Below are positions 15,128 to 22,914 of a stretch of 35,527 bases of DNA, piece after piece (position 1 is the first letter of the stretch; each line of letters begins with the position of its first letter). The notes below the pieces were generated by a model that saw only the letters and a list, made by a program, of their open reading frames with translations, searched no databases and had not been told where the DNA came from. This stretch comes from Alphaproteobacteria bacterium (GTDB lineage: Bacteria; Pseudomonadota; Alphaproteobacteria; JACZXZ01). Position numbers and translations under genes: made by a program. The stretch is taken from contig DASPOR010000207.1 of the NCBI GenBank assembly GCA_035625915.1, forward strand, positions 1-35,527, given 5' to 3'.

Positions 15128-15349
15128 ATGTCGATGACGCCTACGAGTATTCCGCTTCACACCTCAGGCCAACTCGCGGTCGCGAAAGCAGGTGCTGCGC
15201 GCGCCGCCAGTGCAGCACTCGCCGCACGACCGGGTGTAACCCTCGCATCGGCCGCGCGAAACCAGGGACCGGCCCCCGCAGCGATTCCACCCGGTGGTGC
15301 GGGCAAGGTTTCGCTTCCGCGCGGCAGCATCGTAAATCTCCTCGTCTGA
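15128..15349 (+). CDS. Small hypothetical protein, Ala-rich, C-terminal PRGSIVNLLV
   Basis: A 73-residue ORF in the intergenic space after the sorbosone-dehydrogenase-like gene. It is rich in Ala, Gly and Pro, with a helical central part (QLAVAKAGAARAASAALAA) and a compact hydrophobic tail, PRGSIVNLLV. I have a loose impression that similar tails occur in short alphaproteobacterial hypothetical proteins, but can name no family. There is no Shine-Dalgarno sequence before ATG 15128 (nor before ATG 15134). A perfect CtrA-like site 26 bases upstream would put the transcript start close to the ATG, consistent with a leaderless message. A motility or cell-cycle role is inference only. Confidence 0.5.
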   Translation: MSMTPTSIPLHTSGQLAVAKAGAARAASAALAARPGVTLASAARNQGPAPAAIPPGGAGKVSLPRGSIVNLLV

Positions 15350-15417
15350 GGCGCCGCGAGTCTCCAACGCTTACCCGCGCGCTTGTTTCGCACCCGGGGA
15401 TGGTCCAGATTAGGGCG

Positions 15418-15963
15418 ATGTCGGACGACGTGCGTCCCAAGGGTCCCACGGTTCTCGCCGTCCCGGACGGCGACAACCGCGAACGGTTGATATGCCCGGA
15501 TTGCGGCTTCATACAATACGAGAATCCGAAAATCGTCGTGGGTGCCGTGGTGTGGTGGCAGGACCGCGTGCTCCTGTGCAAGCGCGCGATCAATCCGCGT
15601 CAGGGTTATTGGACCCTGCCCGCGGGCTATCTCGAGCTCAACGAGACGACCGATCAAGGCGCCATCCGAGAGGCATTCGAGGAGGCGCGCGCCAGGATCG
15701 CCCTTGACGGCGTGCTCGCGGTCTACAACATCCCGCGCCTCTCCCAAGTACAGATCATCTATCGCGCACGTCTCGTCTCGCCCGAGATCGGACCGGGTCC
15801 CGAGAGCACGGCGGTGGAGCTTTTTCCTTGGATTGGGATTCCTTGGTCCGATCTTGCGTTTCCCTCGGTCCATTGGGCGCTCGAGCACGCACGCGAGGTC
15901 GGGGACGCACAACATTTCGTCGCGCGCACGAACCCCGAAGGCCAGCACGGCAACGTCCGTTAA
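15418..15963 (+). CDS. Nudix hydrolase with half zinc ribbon (COG1051-like)
   Basis: A 181-residue pyrophosphohydrolase of the ADP-ribose/NADH pyrophosphatase-like branch. CPDCGF (C26, C29) and YENPK precede the fold; this is only one CxxC knuckle of the usual zinc ribbon. The Nudix box runs from G70 (G-x5-E76-x7-R84-E85-AFE88-E89), so all catalytic acidic residues are there, but the box's last Gly is Arg91. I chose ATG 15418 (MSDDV); ATG 15400 would add six residues. Substrate is unknown: a nucleotide diphosphate derivative is expected from the family. It converges on yciB with 13 bases between stops. Confidence 0.85.
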   Translation: MSDDVRPKGPTVLAVPDGDNRERLICPDCGFIQYENPKIVVGAVVWWQDRVLLCKRAINPRQGYWTLPAGYLELNETTDQGAIREAFEEARARIALDGVLAVYNIPRLSQVQIIYRARLVSPEIGPGPESTAVELFPWIGIPWSDLAFPSVHWALEHAREVGDAQHFVARTNPEGQHGNVR

Positions 15964-15976
15964 GTGCTGCGGCGCA

Positions 15977-16531
15977 TCAGGCGGGATCGGCCAGCTTGTG
16001 CCGCTGCATGTAGGGAACTTGGGCGAGTGCGAACACGATCGTGAGCCCGGTAAATCCGAACACCTTGAAGTCGACCCAAACATCGGTCGAAAAATTGCGC
16101 CAAATCATCTCATTCAGAATGGCGCAGAGAACAAAATACCAGCCCCAGCGCAACGTGAGGATGCGCCATGCCGCTTCGTCGAGGGCGATCATCATGCCCA
16201 TCAGCGGCTTGAGGAGTGGGCGGCCAAATATCAGTCCGCCGAACAGGACGGCCGCGAACAGGCCGTAGATGATCGTCGGCTTGAGCTTTATGAAGACGTC
16301 ATTGGCGAAGATCAGCGTCAATCCGCCGAAGACCAGAACGACAACCGTCGTCGCAAGCGGCAGAATTGCGATCCGCCTCGTCAGGGCATATCCGGTGACG
16401 AGTGCCGCGACGGTCGCAACCATGAATGCAGCCGTGCCTACCATGATGCCGGCCCGCGAATAGGTTCCGAAGAAGATGAGAAGCGGGCCGAGATCGAGGG
16501 TCAATTTGAGGATCGGATTCATGGGCGCCAT
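15977..16531 (-). CDS. yciB: Inner membrane septation protein YciB (IspZ/IspA family)
   Basis: A 184-residue integral membrane protein with five or six hydrophobic segments. Family hallmarks are LDLGPLLIFFGTY near the N-terminus, TLIFANDVFIKLKPTIIYGLFA, GWYFVLCAILNEMIWRN and DVWVDFKVFG. Members are linked to cell envelope synthesis and septation, and the protein is often called intracellular septation protein A. Either ATG 16531 or ATG 16522 could be the start; neither has a clear ribosome binding site. It follows ftsY on the same strand after 117 bases that contain hairpin repeat copy B, so the dapF-mtaB-ftsY-yciB order is preserved but physically interrupted by the repeat. Confidence 0.92.
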   Translation of the reverse strand: MAPMNPILKLTLDLGPLLIFFGTYSRAGIMVGTAAFMVATVAALVTGYALTRRIAILPLATTVVVLVFGGLTLIFANDVFIKLKPTIIYGLFAAVLFGGLIFGRPLLKPLMGMMIALDEAAWRILTLRWGWYFVLCAILNEMIWRNFSTDVWVDFKVFGFTGLTIVFALAQVPYMQRHKLADPA

Positions 16532-16565
16532 AATAATGTGCCGCGACGGTGCGGCAAGCTAGTGC

Positions 16566-16631
16566 GGTGGATTTGAAGTTTCTGCGATTTTGGCGGCAGC
16601 CGCGTTAAGGAACTGCAAATCCGAAGACCAC
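16566..16631. repeat. 66-bp hairpin repeat, copy B
   Basis: Arms GGATTTGAAGTTTC and GGAACTGCAAATCC differ from copy A (3618-3683) by one base each, and the central TTTTGGCGGCA is shared. It lies between ftsY and yciB, flanked on the left by CTAGTGC. The two copies are in the same orientation on the plus strand. Confidence 0.75.
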
Positions 16632-16648
16632 ATTGGATTCTATGAATG

Positions 16649-17593
16649 TCAGCTTTCGAGGCCGAGGAGGCTTCGTGCGAAATCGCGCGCTTCGAATGGG
16701 CGAAGGTCATCAGCACCCTCGCCGACGCCAACGGCGTGCACGGGGATTCCGAAGCGTTCGGCCAGGGCGACCAGGACGCCACCGCGCGCCGAGCCATCGA
16801 GCTTCGTGACGACGAGGCCGGTTACGTCGATCATGGCGCGGAAGATTTCAACCTGTGCATGCGCGTTCTGTCCCGTGGTGGCGTCGAGTACGAGAAGAAC
16901 CGCGTGCGGCGCGCTCGCATCGAGTTTGTTGAGCACGCGCCGGATTTTTTGAAGCTCCGCCATCAAATCGGCGCGGTTGTGAAGTCGGCCGGCCGTATCG
17001 ATGATAAGAAGATCGGCGCCGGCACGGCGGGCTTCCTCCAGGGCATCGTAGCAAAGGCCCGCAGCATCGCTTCCCTGGTCGCGTGCGATCACGGGCACGT
17101 CCGCGCGCGCACCCCAAATCTTGAGCTGCTCGATCGCGGCGGCGCGAAAGGTATCGCCCGCGCACAGCATGACCGAGCGCCCATTCGTGTTGAAAAGGCG
17201 CGCCAGCTTGCCGATCGTCGTGGTCTTGCCGGTGCCGTTCACGCCGACGACGAGGATGACGAACGGACGTCTCGAGGGGTCGATCTCGAGCGGCCTTGCG
17301 ACCGGCTCGAGCACGTCGGTGATTTCGGCGGCAAGGGTCTCGCGCACGCGATCGGCTGTCGCGTCGCCATCGAAGCGGATGCTGCCGAGCTTGCCGGCGA
17401 GCTTCGCCGCCATCGCGGGACCGAGATCGGCGGCGATGAGCAGCTCCTCGAGTTCCTCGAGCGTCGAGGCATCGAGCTTTCGTTTGCTGAATATCCCCGC
17501 AATGCCGTCGCCGAGCTTGCTCGACGTTCGGGCGAGGCCTGCCTTGAGCCGGCCGAGCCACCCTGTCCTCGAAGACAAGGTGTCTTCGTTCAT
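16649..17593 (-). CDS. ftsY: Signal recognition particle receptor FtsY
   Basis: A 314-residue SRP GTPase that docks Ffh-ribosome complexes at the membrane. The N domain begins WLGRLKAGLARTSSKL. The P-loop GVNGTGKTT is at 117-125, DTFRAAA at 147-153, DTAGR at 199-203, TKLDG at 263-267, and the closing GVGEG is followed by LRPF. The start at ATG 17591-17593 removes an upstream open stretch of non-family sequence and leaves a very short acidic leader, lacking the long A domain of the E. coli protein, as is common in alphaproteobacteria. It sits 25 bases after mtaB in the same operon. Its partner gene ffh is only about 3.4 kb away. Confidence 0.96.
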   Translation of the reverse strand: MNEDTLSSRTGWLGRLKAGLARTSSKLGDGIAGIFSKRKLDASTLEELEELLIAADLGPAMAAKLAGKLGSIRFDGDATADRVRETLAAEITDVLEPVARPLEIDPSRRPFVILVVGVNGTGKTTTIGKLARLFNTNGRSVMLCAGDTFRAAAIEQLKIWGARADVPVIARDQGSDAAGLCYDALEEARRAGADLLIIDTAGRLHNRADLMAELQKIRRVLNKLDASAPHAVLLVLDATTGQNAHAQVEIFRAMIDVTGLVVTKLDGSARGGVLVALAERFGIPVHAVGVGEGADDLRPFEARDFARSLLGLES

Positions 17594-17618
17594 GCGAAGC
17601 GCTCCGAACTGGGTGCGA

Positions 17619-18869
17619 TCAAGGAATTTGCGCCTCGAGCGCGTCACGCCGGGCGGCGACGACACGCGCTCGCAATAATTCGCCGGGCCGTGCCGTGGTG
17701 CTGCGAGTGCCCTCAAGCCGCGTCGGGGCGTAATGCTCGCTGCGTCCGCGCCCGGGTTTTTCGACGAGGACATCGACGTCCGTGCCGACGCGCCCGGCCA
17801 GGAAGCGGGCAAGGGCCGCTTCGCCGGCCGTCCTGAGGTGCAGGGCGCGCGCTTTGCGGATTTCGACGGGCACTTGGGGCATGCGTGCCGCGGGCGTTCC
17901 TTCCCGGGCCGAGTAAGGGAAGACGTGAAGAAAGCTCAGGCCGCAATCCTCGACAAGACGCGCCGTGTTTTCGAACATTTCGTCGGTTTCGGTTGGAAAG
18001 CCGGCGATGAGGTCGGCCCCGAGCGCCACATCGGGCCGCAATGCCCGAAGGCGCATCGCCACGGCGATTGCGTCGGCGCGCGAATGCCGCCGCTTCATGC
18101 GCTTGAGGATAAGGTCGTCGCCGGCCTGGAGACTCAGATGAAAATGCGGCATCAGTCGAGGCTCCTCCGCCACTAGGCGAAAGAGGTCCTCGTCGAGCTC
18201 GACGGGGTCCAGGGAGGAAAGCCGCAAGCGCGGCAATTCCGGTGCTGTCGCGAGGAGGCGGCGCACCATCTGCCCGAGGGATGGGCGGCCCGGAAGGTCC
18301 TTGCCGTAGTCGGTGATGTCGACGCCGGTCAGCACGATCTCCTTGATCCCGCGCTTGACGAGGGCGCGCGCTTGATCCGCGATTGCACCCATCGCAACGC
18401 TGCGGCTCGGCCCCCGGCCATAGGGGATGATGCAAAACGTGCAACGATGATCGCAGCCCTGCTGTACCTGGAGGAAGGCGCGCGCACGGCCCTCGAAACC
18501 GTCGATTAAATGAACGGCGGTCTCCTCGACCGACCGGAAATCGTCGACGAGAAGCTTGGCGTCCGCGCCATACGCACCCCTTGTCAGCTTCTCGGCGTTG
18601 TCGAGCACGCGGTCGACCTCCGCCATCGCGGCGTAACGCTCGGGATGGATCTGCGCTGCACAGCCGGTCACGATAATCTGTGCGCCCGGGCGATTGCGCC
18701 TCGCCTTGCGGATTGCCTGACGCGCCTGGCGCTCGGCCTCGGCCGTCACCGCGCAGGTGTTGACGATGACGGCATCCTCGAGCCCGGCACCTTGCGCGAG
18801 GGAGCGCATCACCTCCGACTCGTAGGCGTTGAGCCGGCAGCCGAATGTTACGATGTCGAGCCCGCTCAT
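17619..18869 (-). CDS. mtaB: tRNA (t6A37) methylthiotransferase MtaB
   Basis: A 416-residue radical-SAM enzyme that adds a methylthio group to N6-threonylcarbamoyladenosine at tRNA position 37. The N-terminal UPF0004 cluster ligands are C11 (FGCRLN), C39 (NTCAVT) and C70 (TGCAAQ). The radical-SAM CxxxCxxC is C139, C143 and C146 in GCDHRCTFCIIPYGRG. The C-terminal TRAM-like part contains VDVLVEKPGRGRSEHYAP. The FGCRLN and NTCAVT signatures favour MtaB over MiaB or RimO. The start at ATG 18867-18869 overlaps the dapF stop (ATGA), indicating translational coupling. It is in an operon with dapF and ftsY. Confidence 0.95.
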   Translation of the reverse strand: MSGLDIVTFGCRLNAYESEVMRSLAQGAGLEDAVIVNTCAVTAEAERQARQAIRKARRNRPGAQIIVTGCAAQIHPERYAAMAEVDRVLDNAEKLTRGAYGADAKLLVDDFRSVEETAVHLIDGFEGRARAFLQVQQGCDHRCTFCIIPYGRGPSRSVAMGAIADQARALVKRGIKEIVLTGVDITDYGKDLPGRPSLGQMVRRLLATAPELPRLRLSSLDPVELDEDLFRLVAEEPRLMPHFHLSLQAGDDLILKRMKRRHSRADAIAVAMRLRALRPDVALGADLIAGFPTETDEMFENTARLVEDCGLSFLHVFPYSAREGTPAARMPQVPVEIRKARALHLRTAGEAALARFLAGRVGTDVDVLVEKPGRGRSEHYAPTRLEGTRSTTARPGELLRARVVAARRDALEAQIP

Positions 18870-19702
18870 CGCATTTCTGCGAGGAGCGATGGGTCGATCC
18901 GGCCGGAGAAGCTGGTCGCGACCGGCCCTGTCATGATCACGTGGCCGTCGGCGCGCCACTCGATGGCGAGCGTACCGCCGTCGAGGATCACCGCCGCATG
19001 GCGGCCGGTAAGGCCCCGCCGGCTCGCGGCCACGAGGGTCGCACAGGCACCGGTGCCGCAGGCGCGCGTAATGCCCACACCCCGCTCCCATACGCGCATG
19101 CGCAAGCGCCCGTCGGGGGTGAGATGCACGACCTCGACGTTCACGCGCTCTGGAAAAAGCGGGTGATGTTCGAGCTTGGCGCCGAGGCTTTCGAGGTCGA
19201 TTTTCTCGGCATCGGGTACGAAGAACACAGCGTGGGGGTTGCCGATATTGACGGCGACGGGATCGCTCAGCGGGCCTAGGGTGCAGTCGAGATGGAGGGT
19301 GTCCGTCTCGCGCGCAAGGGGAATTTCACGCCAGTCGAGCCGTGCGGGCCCGAAGTCCACCGAAACGAGGTCGTCGCCGTTTCGCGCGGCATCAAGAAAG
19401 CCGACCACCGTCTCGATCGTCACACGGTCGCGGCCGGTTTCCTTCATAAGCAGCGTTGCGATGCAACGCGCCGCGTTCCCGCATGCCTCGACCTCACCGC
19501 CGTCCGCGTTGTGGATACGCATGAAGGCGTCGGAGCGCCCGTCGCGCGCAGGCTCGATCGTGATGAGTTGATCGCAGCCGATTCCCGTCTTGCGATCGGC
19601 AATCGCGCGAGCCTGCCTGCTGTCGAGCGCAAGCGGGGTCGTGCGCGTGTCGAACACAACGAAATCGTTCCCGAGCCCGTGCATTTTGACGAAAGCGGGC
19701 AT
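18866..19702 (-). CDS. dapF: Diaminopimelate epimerase
   Basis: A 278-residue cofactor-independent epimerase converting LL- to meso-diaminopimelate for lysine and peptidoglycan. Both catalytic cysteines are visible, C74 in EACGNAAR and C215 in RACGTGAC, along with MHGLGNDFVVFD at 7-18 and GNPHAV at 154-159. The family usually reads CGNGARC at the first Cys; here it is CGNAARC. I chose the start at ATG 19700-19702 because it gives the normal N-terminus. Two in-frame ATGs upstream (19726, 19753) remain possible. It is the first gene of the dapF-mtaB-ftsY operon. Confidence 0.95.
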   Translation of the reverse strand: MPAFVKMHGLGNDFVVFDTRTTPLALDSRQARAIADRKTGIGCDQLITIEPARDGRSDAFMRIHNADGGEVEACGNAARCIATLLMKETGRDRVTIETVVGFLDAARNGDDLVSVDFGPARLDWREIPLARETDTLHLDCTLGPLSDPVAVNIGNPHAVFFVPDAEKIDLESLGAKLEHHPLFPERVNVEVVHLTPDGRLRMRVWERGVGITRACGTGACATLVAASRRGLTGRHAAVILDGGTLAIEWRADGHVIMTGPVATSFSGRIDPSLLAEMR

Positions 19703-19824
19703 GTTCGAGTGCGCGGCCCTGGCCATGACCCCGGTTATATGGCGCGCACGCACGCCAAGTCCAATATCTTGGCGCTCGGATTGGCCCCGCAGCCGGGTTA
19801 CAGTGGGGCCATCGGCGGCCGAGC

Positions 19825-20265
19825 TTACGATCGGAGGGTGCGCTTCTTGCGAGGTTTCGGGGGCTTGCCGAACTTGGCGAGCGCGCCGAGCATCTGGCGC
19901 ACACCTTTGCGGACTTGGGCATCGTCGATGGCGCTATAAGCCTTGACGAGTTCCATCGTTTCCCGATCGCTCAGATGATCCGGATCGTCGCTCGCCCCAT
20001 GGTCCATGCTCGCTCCAATCGGACCCGCAATCCGGCCGCGCCGAGTAAGCCCCTCGTAGAAATAGGCCGGCTCGACATTGAGAACGTCGCTCAAGAGCCA
20101 CAGCATGCTGGCGCCCACGCGATTTGTGCCGCGCTCGTATTTTTGGATTTGCTGGTAGCTCACGTCCGTCACCGCACTCAGCTTTTGTTGACTCATGCCG
20201 AGCTCAATGCGGCGCTGACGAAGCCGCTTGCCGACATGGGCGTCGATCGACTCTTGTTTCGCCAA
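19825..20265 (-). CDS. XRE-family helix-turn-helix transcriptional regulator
   Basis: A 146-residue DNA-binding protein. Residues about 10-65 are a Cro/CI-type HTH (RLRQRRIELGMSQQKLS, then VSYQQIQKYERGTNRV). The tail is acidic then basic, ending KPRKKRTLRS. This type, with the YQQIQKYERG helix, is very common in alphaproteobacteria, where members are mostly uncharacterised. The start is TTG (20263-20265), supported by a strong GGGAGGT 4 bases upstream and no ATG that preserves the domain. It is convergent with nothing: dapF follows on the same strand 122 bases on. TTTATC-type motifs in its upstream region could be operator sites. Confidence 0.88.
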   Translation of the reverse strand: MAKQESIDAHVGKRLRQRRIELGMSQQKLSAVTDVSYQQIQKYERGTNRVGASMLWLLSDVLNVEPAYFYEGLTRRGRIAGPIGASMDHGASDDPDHLSDRETMELVKAYSAIDDAQVRKGVRQMLGALAKFGKPPKPRKKRTLRS

Positions 20266-20836
20266 CGTTACCTCCCGATTTTGGTCGAATTGCGTCGGTT
20301 ATCGCTTGCCATGATGAAATGCGAAAATATTTCCCGCCGCCAATAATCTGGAACCGTGTTTTCAGTTGCTGCGCTGCATTTATCGTAAACTGACGCAATT
20401 TTATCAAGACAAAATGATGACGTTCGCACACGGGTACAATCCGACGCGAGTTTCCCCGGCGGAACCTGCACAAAAGATACTTCTTCGTGGGGTTTGGTGC
20501 TATCGGTGGGGTGTGTTGGTCGAGGAACGGCAACCTTCAAATCGATATCGCGGCGGAATTTCAGTTGGTTGATAAATATATTACTTTTATCGATTATTGA
20601 ATGTGAGAATTCGGCACTTTCGAGAAAGGGAGTAGCGCTGGATTTTCCACCTGGCGGGTCGGCGGTTGGATTCTACGCCGGCGGCGTCCGGCTGTAGCCT
20701 GGCATTACCACTTGCGCGCGCAGATAACCTGTCCGTCGGGAAGGTTGCTTCCTTTTCGCACGCAAGAATCGGTATTTCGAGCCAAACGCGGTCTTCGGAT
20801 TGATCGTTCCTAATCGTGACTGGTGCGAAAATCCCA

Positions 20837-20850
20837 GGAACTTCAAATCC
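20837..20850. repeat. Solitary arm of the 66-bp hairpin repeat
   Basis: GGAACTTCAAATCC is identical to the right arm of copy A, and the following AACGCGCGAG resembles copy A's right flank. No left arm is recognisable, so this is probably a decayed copy. Confidence 0.5.
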
Positions 20851-20926
20851 AACGCGCGAGCGCTTGTTGACTTCCCGTGCCGCTTTTCCTAAAGTCCGCG
20901 CCCGTTACCCGCTAAAGGGAAGAGCC

Positions 20927-21046
20927 ATGTTGCGCTCCCGAGGGGGTCCGCCAGTCCGCGAGTGTCGCGCACTGGCGCTTTTGGTTTTGGCCGCGGCGCA
21001 GTTGCAACGCCGCACCATCGAAGGCAGTGCATGTTCGAAGGTTTGA
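20927..21046 (+). CDS. Candidate leader peptide ORF overlapping the ffh start
   Basis: 39 codons from ATG 20927, preceded by a strong AAAGGGA (20914-20920) 6 bases upstream. The peptide has a positively charged start (MLRSRGG), a hydrophobic core (ALALLVLAAAQL) and a polar, basic tail. Its TGA at 21044-21046 lies 16 bases inside ffh in another frame. A terminator-like hairpin (20949-20977) lies within the ORF. The arrangement looks like a regulatory leader whose translation could affect ffh expression. Protein-level existence is unproven and conservation is unknown. Confidence 0.4.
   Translation: MLRSRGGPPVRECRALALLVLAAAQLQRRTIEGSACSKV
20949..20990 (+). terminator. Attenuator-like hairpin inside the ffh leader
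   Basis: CGCCAGTCCGCGA (20949-20961) pairs with TCGCGCACTGGCG (20965-20977): 12 pairs, one C-C mismatch and a GTG loop. It is followed by CTTTTGGTTTTGG. The T-run is broken by GG, so it could be a weak terminator or an RNA structural element. Confidence 0.45.
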
Positions 21047-22401
21047 CCGGCAAACTCGCCGACATTTTCGACCGCCTAAAGGGTCGGGCGGCCTTGAGCG
21101 AGGCCGATGTGGACGTTGCATTGAGAGAGGTGCGCGTGGCACTCCTCGAGGCGGACGTAGCGCTTTCCGTGGTCAAGGACCTCGTTGCGGCCGTCCGGGA
21201 GAAGGCGGTCGGAAGTCAGGTGCTCAAGAGCGTCACGCCAGGTCAGATGGTTGTGAAGCTCGTTCATGACCATCTCGTTGAGACGCTGGGTGCGGACGCC
21301 GCCGACCTCGATTTGCGGGCGACACCGCCGATCCCGTATCTGATGGTCGGGCTCCAGGGTTCCGGCAAGACGACCTCGACCGCCAAGATCGCGCTTCGGT
21401 TGAAAACGCGGGAGCGTAAAAAGGTCCTGATGGCGTCCCTCGATACGCGCCGGCCGGCGGCTCAGCAGCAGCTTGCCGTGCTCGGGCTGCAGGCAGAGGT
21501 TGACGTGCTCAATATCGTTCCCGGCGAGCCGCCCGTCGCGATCGCCAAGCGGGCGATGACGAAAGGGCGGCTCGAAGGCTACGACATCGTAATACTCGAT
21601 ACCGCCGGCCGCCTTCATGTCGACGACGCGTTGATGAGCGAAGTCGCGGCGGTGCACGGGGCGACGTCGCCGGTCGAAACGCTCCTCGTCGCCGACGCGA
21701 TGACCGGTCAGGACGCGGTTCACGTCGCCGAGGCCTTCCATAAGCGGCTCGGGCTTACCGGCATCGTGCTCACGCGCGTCGACGGCGACGCGAGAGGTGG
21801 TGCGGCCCTTAGCATGCGGGCCGTCACGGGTTGTCCGATCAAGCTTATCGGTGTCGGCGAGAAGCTCGATGCCCTCGAGGCATTCCATCCAACACGCATC
21901 GCCGGCCGCATCCTCGGCATGGGCGACGTCGTGTCGCTCGTCGAGAAGGCGGCCGAGACGATCGAGGAAGAAGAGGCGCGAAAGCTCGCCAAGAAGTTCG
22001 AGAAGGGTAAGTTCGATCTCGAGGACATGGCTTCCCAACTGCGCCAACTCCGCAAGATGGGTGGCATGGAAGGTGTGCTTGCGATGCTGCCGGGTGTCGG
22101 CAAGGTCAAGAAGCAGCTTGCCGAGCGGCAGATCGACAACCGCGTCATCAAGCGCCAAGAGGCGATCATCGGCTCCATGACCGGGGAGGAGCGTCGGAAT
22201 CCGAACCTCATTCACGCCTCGCGCAAACGGCGCATTGCGTCGGGTTCGGGTACGTCGGTGCAGGACGTGAACAAGCTCCTCAAGCAATTCATGGACATGA
22301 GCCGGATGATGAAGCAGGTCTCGAAGCTCGGGCAAAAAGGCATGATGCGCGCCGGCCTGCCGGGGATGGGTGGCAGGATGCCGCCCGGCTTCCCACGTTA
22401 G
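21031..22401 (+). CDS. ffh: Signal recognition particle protein Ffh
   Basis: A 456-residue SRP54 GTPase that binds signal sequences and SRP RNA. The N domain is at 1-90. The P-loop GLQGSGKTT is at 107-115, DTRRPAA at 138-144, DTAGR at 190-194 and TRVDGD at 248-253 (Arg in place of the usual Lys, as I recall for other alphaproteobacteria). The methionine-rich M domain includes [11 protein letters not shown] and ends [21 protein letters not shown] 21031 has AAGG 6 bases upstream. It leads the ffh-rpsP-rimM-trmD-rplS run, with its receptor gene ftsY nearby on the other strand. The leader ORF and hairpin upstream may regulate it. Confidence 0.97.
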   Translation: MFEGLTGKLADIFDRLKGRAALSEADVDVALREVRVALLEADVALSVVKDLVAAVREKAVGSQVLKSVTPGQMVVKLVHDHLVETLGADAADLDLRATPPIPYLMVGLQGSGKTTSTAKIALRLKTRERKKVLMASLDTRRPAAQQQLAVLGLQAEVDVLNIVPGEPPVAIAKRAMTKGRLEGYDIVILDTAGRLHVDDALMSEVAAVHGATSPVETLLVADAMTGQDAVHVAEAFHKRLGLTGIVLTRVDGDARGGAALSMRAVTGCPIKLIGVGEKLDALEAFHPTRIAGRILGMGDVVSLVEKAAETIEEEEARKLAKKFEKGKFDLEDMASQLRQLRKMGGMEGVLAMLPGVGKVKKQLAERQIDNRVIKRQEAIIGSMTGEERRNPNLIHASRKRRIASGSGTSVQDVNKLLKQFMDMSRMMKQVSKLGQKGMMRAGLPGMGGRMPPGFPR

Positions 22402-22437
22402 CGCGCCGCGACCGATGGAACGGCAAACGAGCTGCAA

Positions 22438-22453
22438 TTTCGATCGATCGAAA
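22438..22453. promoter_or_regulatory. Perfect 16-bp palindrome between ffh and rpsP
   Basis: TTTCGATCGATCGAAA is fully self-complementary with no spacer. It lies 37 bases after the ffh stop and 25 before the rpsP start. It could be an operator, an RNA processing stem or chance; no partner is identifiable. Confidence 0.35.
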
Positions 22454-22478
22454 CTCAACCGAAGGAGAGCGAAAGGAA

Positions 22479-22862
22479 ATGTCACTTAAAATCCGGCTTG
22501 CCCGTGCGGGAACGAAGAAGCGGCCTTTTTATCGCATCGTGATCGCCGATTCGCGCAGTCCGCGCGACGGTCGCTTCATCGAGCGGGTAGGGAGCTACAA
22601 TCCGATGGTCGCGAAGGACCATCCGGAGCGCATCGTCCTCAATACGGATCGGATAAAGCATTGGCTGGGCGTAGGCGCTCAGCCGACCGAGCGCGTTGCG
22701 CGCTTTTTCGGCAAGCTCGGGCTCGGCCCGACGCCGGCGATCCCCAAGCAGACGAAACAGCATCTTCCGAAGGCGAAGGCGCAGGAGCGGATGAAGGCGG
22801 CGGCGGAACAGGCGGCCGCACCTGCGGCCGAAGCGGCGGCCGAATCCCCTGCGTCGTCGTGA
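22479..22862 (+). CDS. rpsP: 30S ribosomal protein S16
   Basis: A 127-residue S16. The conserved core fills residues 1-85 ([20 protein letters not shown], then [13 protein letters not shown]). It is followed by an alphaproteobacterial extension rich in Ala, Lys and Glu ([16 protein letters not shown]) that makes it longer than the roughly 80-residue E. coli protein. ATG 22479 follows AAGGAGA and a nearer AAAGGAA. It is second in the ffh-rpsP-rimM-trmD-rplS cluster, which joins translation to targeting. Confidence 0.97.
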   Translation: MSLKIRLARAGTKKRPFYRIVIADSRSPRDGRFIERVGSYNPMVAKDHPERIVLNTDRIKHWLGVGAQPTERVARFFGKLGLGPTPAIPKQTKQHLPKAKAQERMKAAAEQAAAPAAEAAAESPASS

Positions 22863-22914
22863 TGGGAGAAAACCCCCGGCGTTACGGGCACGAAATTGGA
22901 GGATGAGGAGCGTT

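Larger units (their letters stand above)
20266..21030. other. Long intergenic region between the regulator and ffh
   Basis: 765 bases. The left part holds TTTATCGTAAA (about 20379), TTTATCAA (about 20400) and an AT-rich patch with TTGATAAA and TTTTATCGA (20569-20592), suitable for a regulator. A solitary hairpin-repeat arm lies at 20837-20850. The right end holds a leader ORF and hairpin described separately. I looked for the SRP RNA gene near ffh and did not find its conserved GGAAGCAGCC-type loop. Confidence 0.5.

Noticed and set aside
20860..21030. Possible SRP RNA gene upstream of ffh
   Set aside because: The conserved GGAAGCAGCC-type loop and long base-paired ends of the 4.5S RNA are absent.
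21076..22485. Long minus-strand open frame antisense to ffh
   Set aside because: ffh is unambiguous on the plus strand; the opposite frame is a codon-bias shadow.
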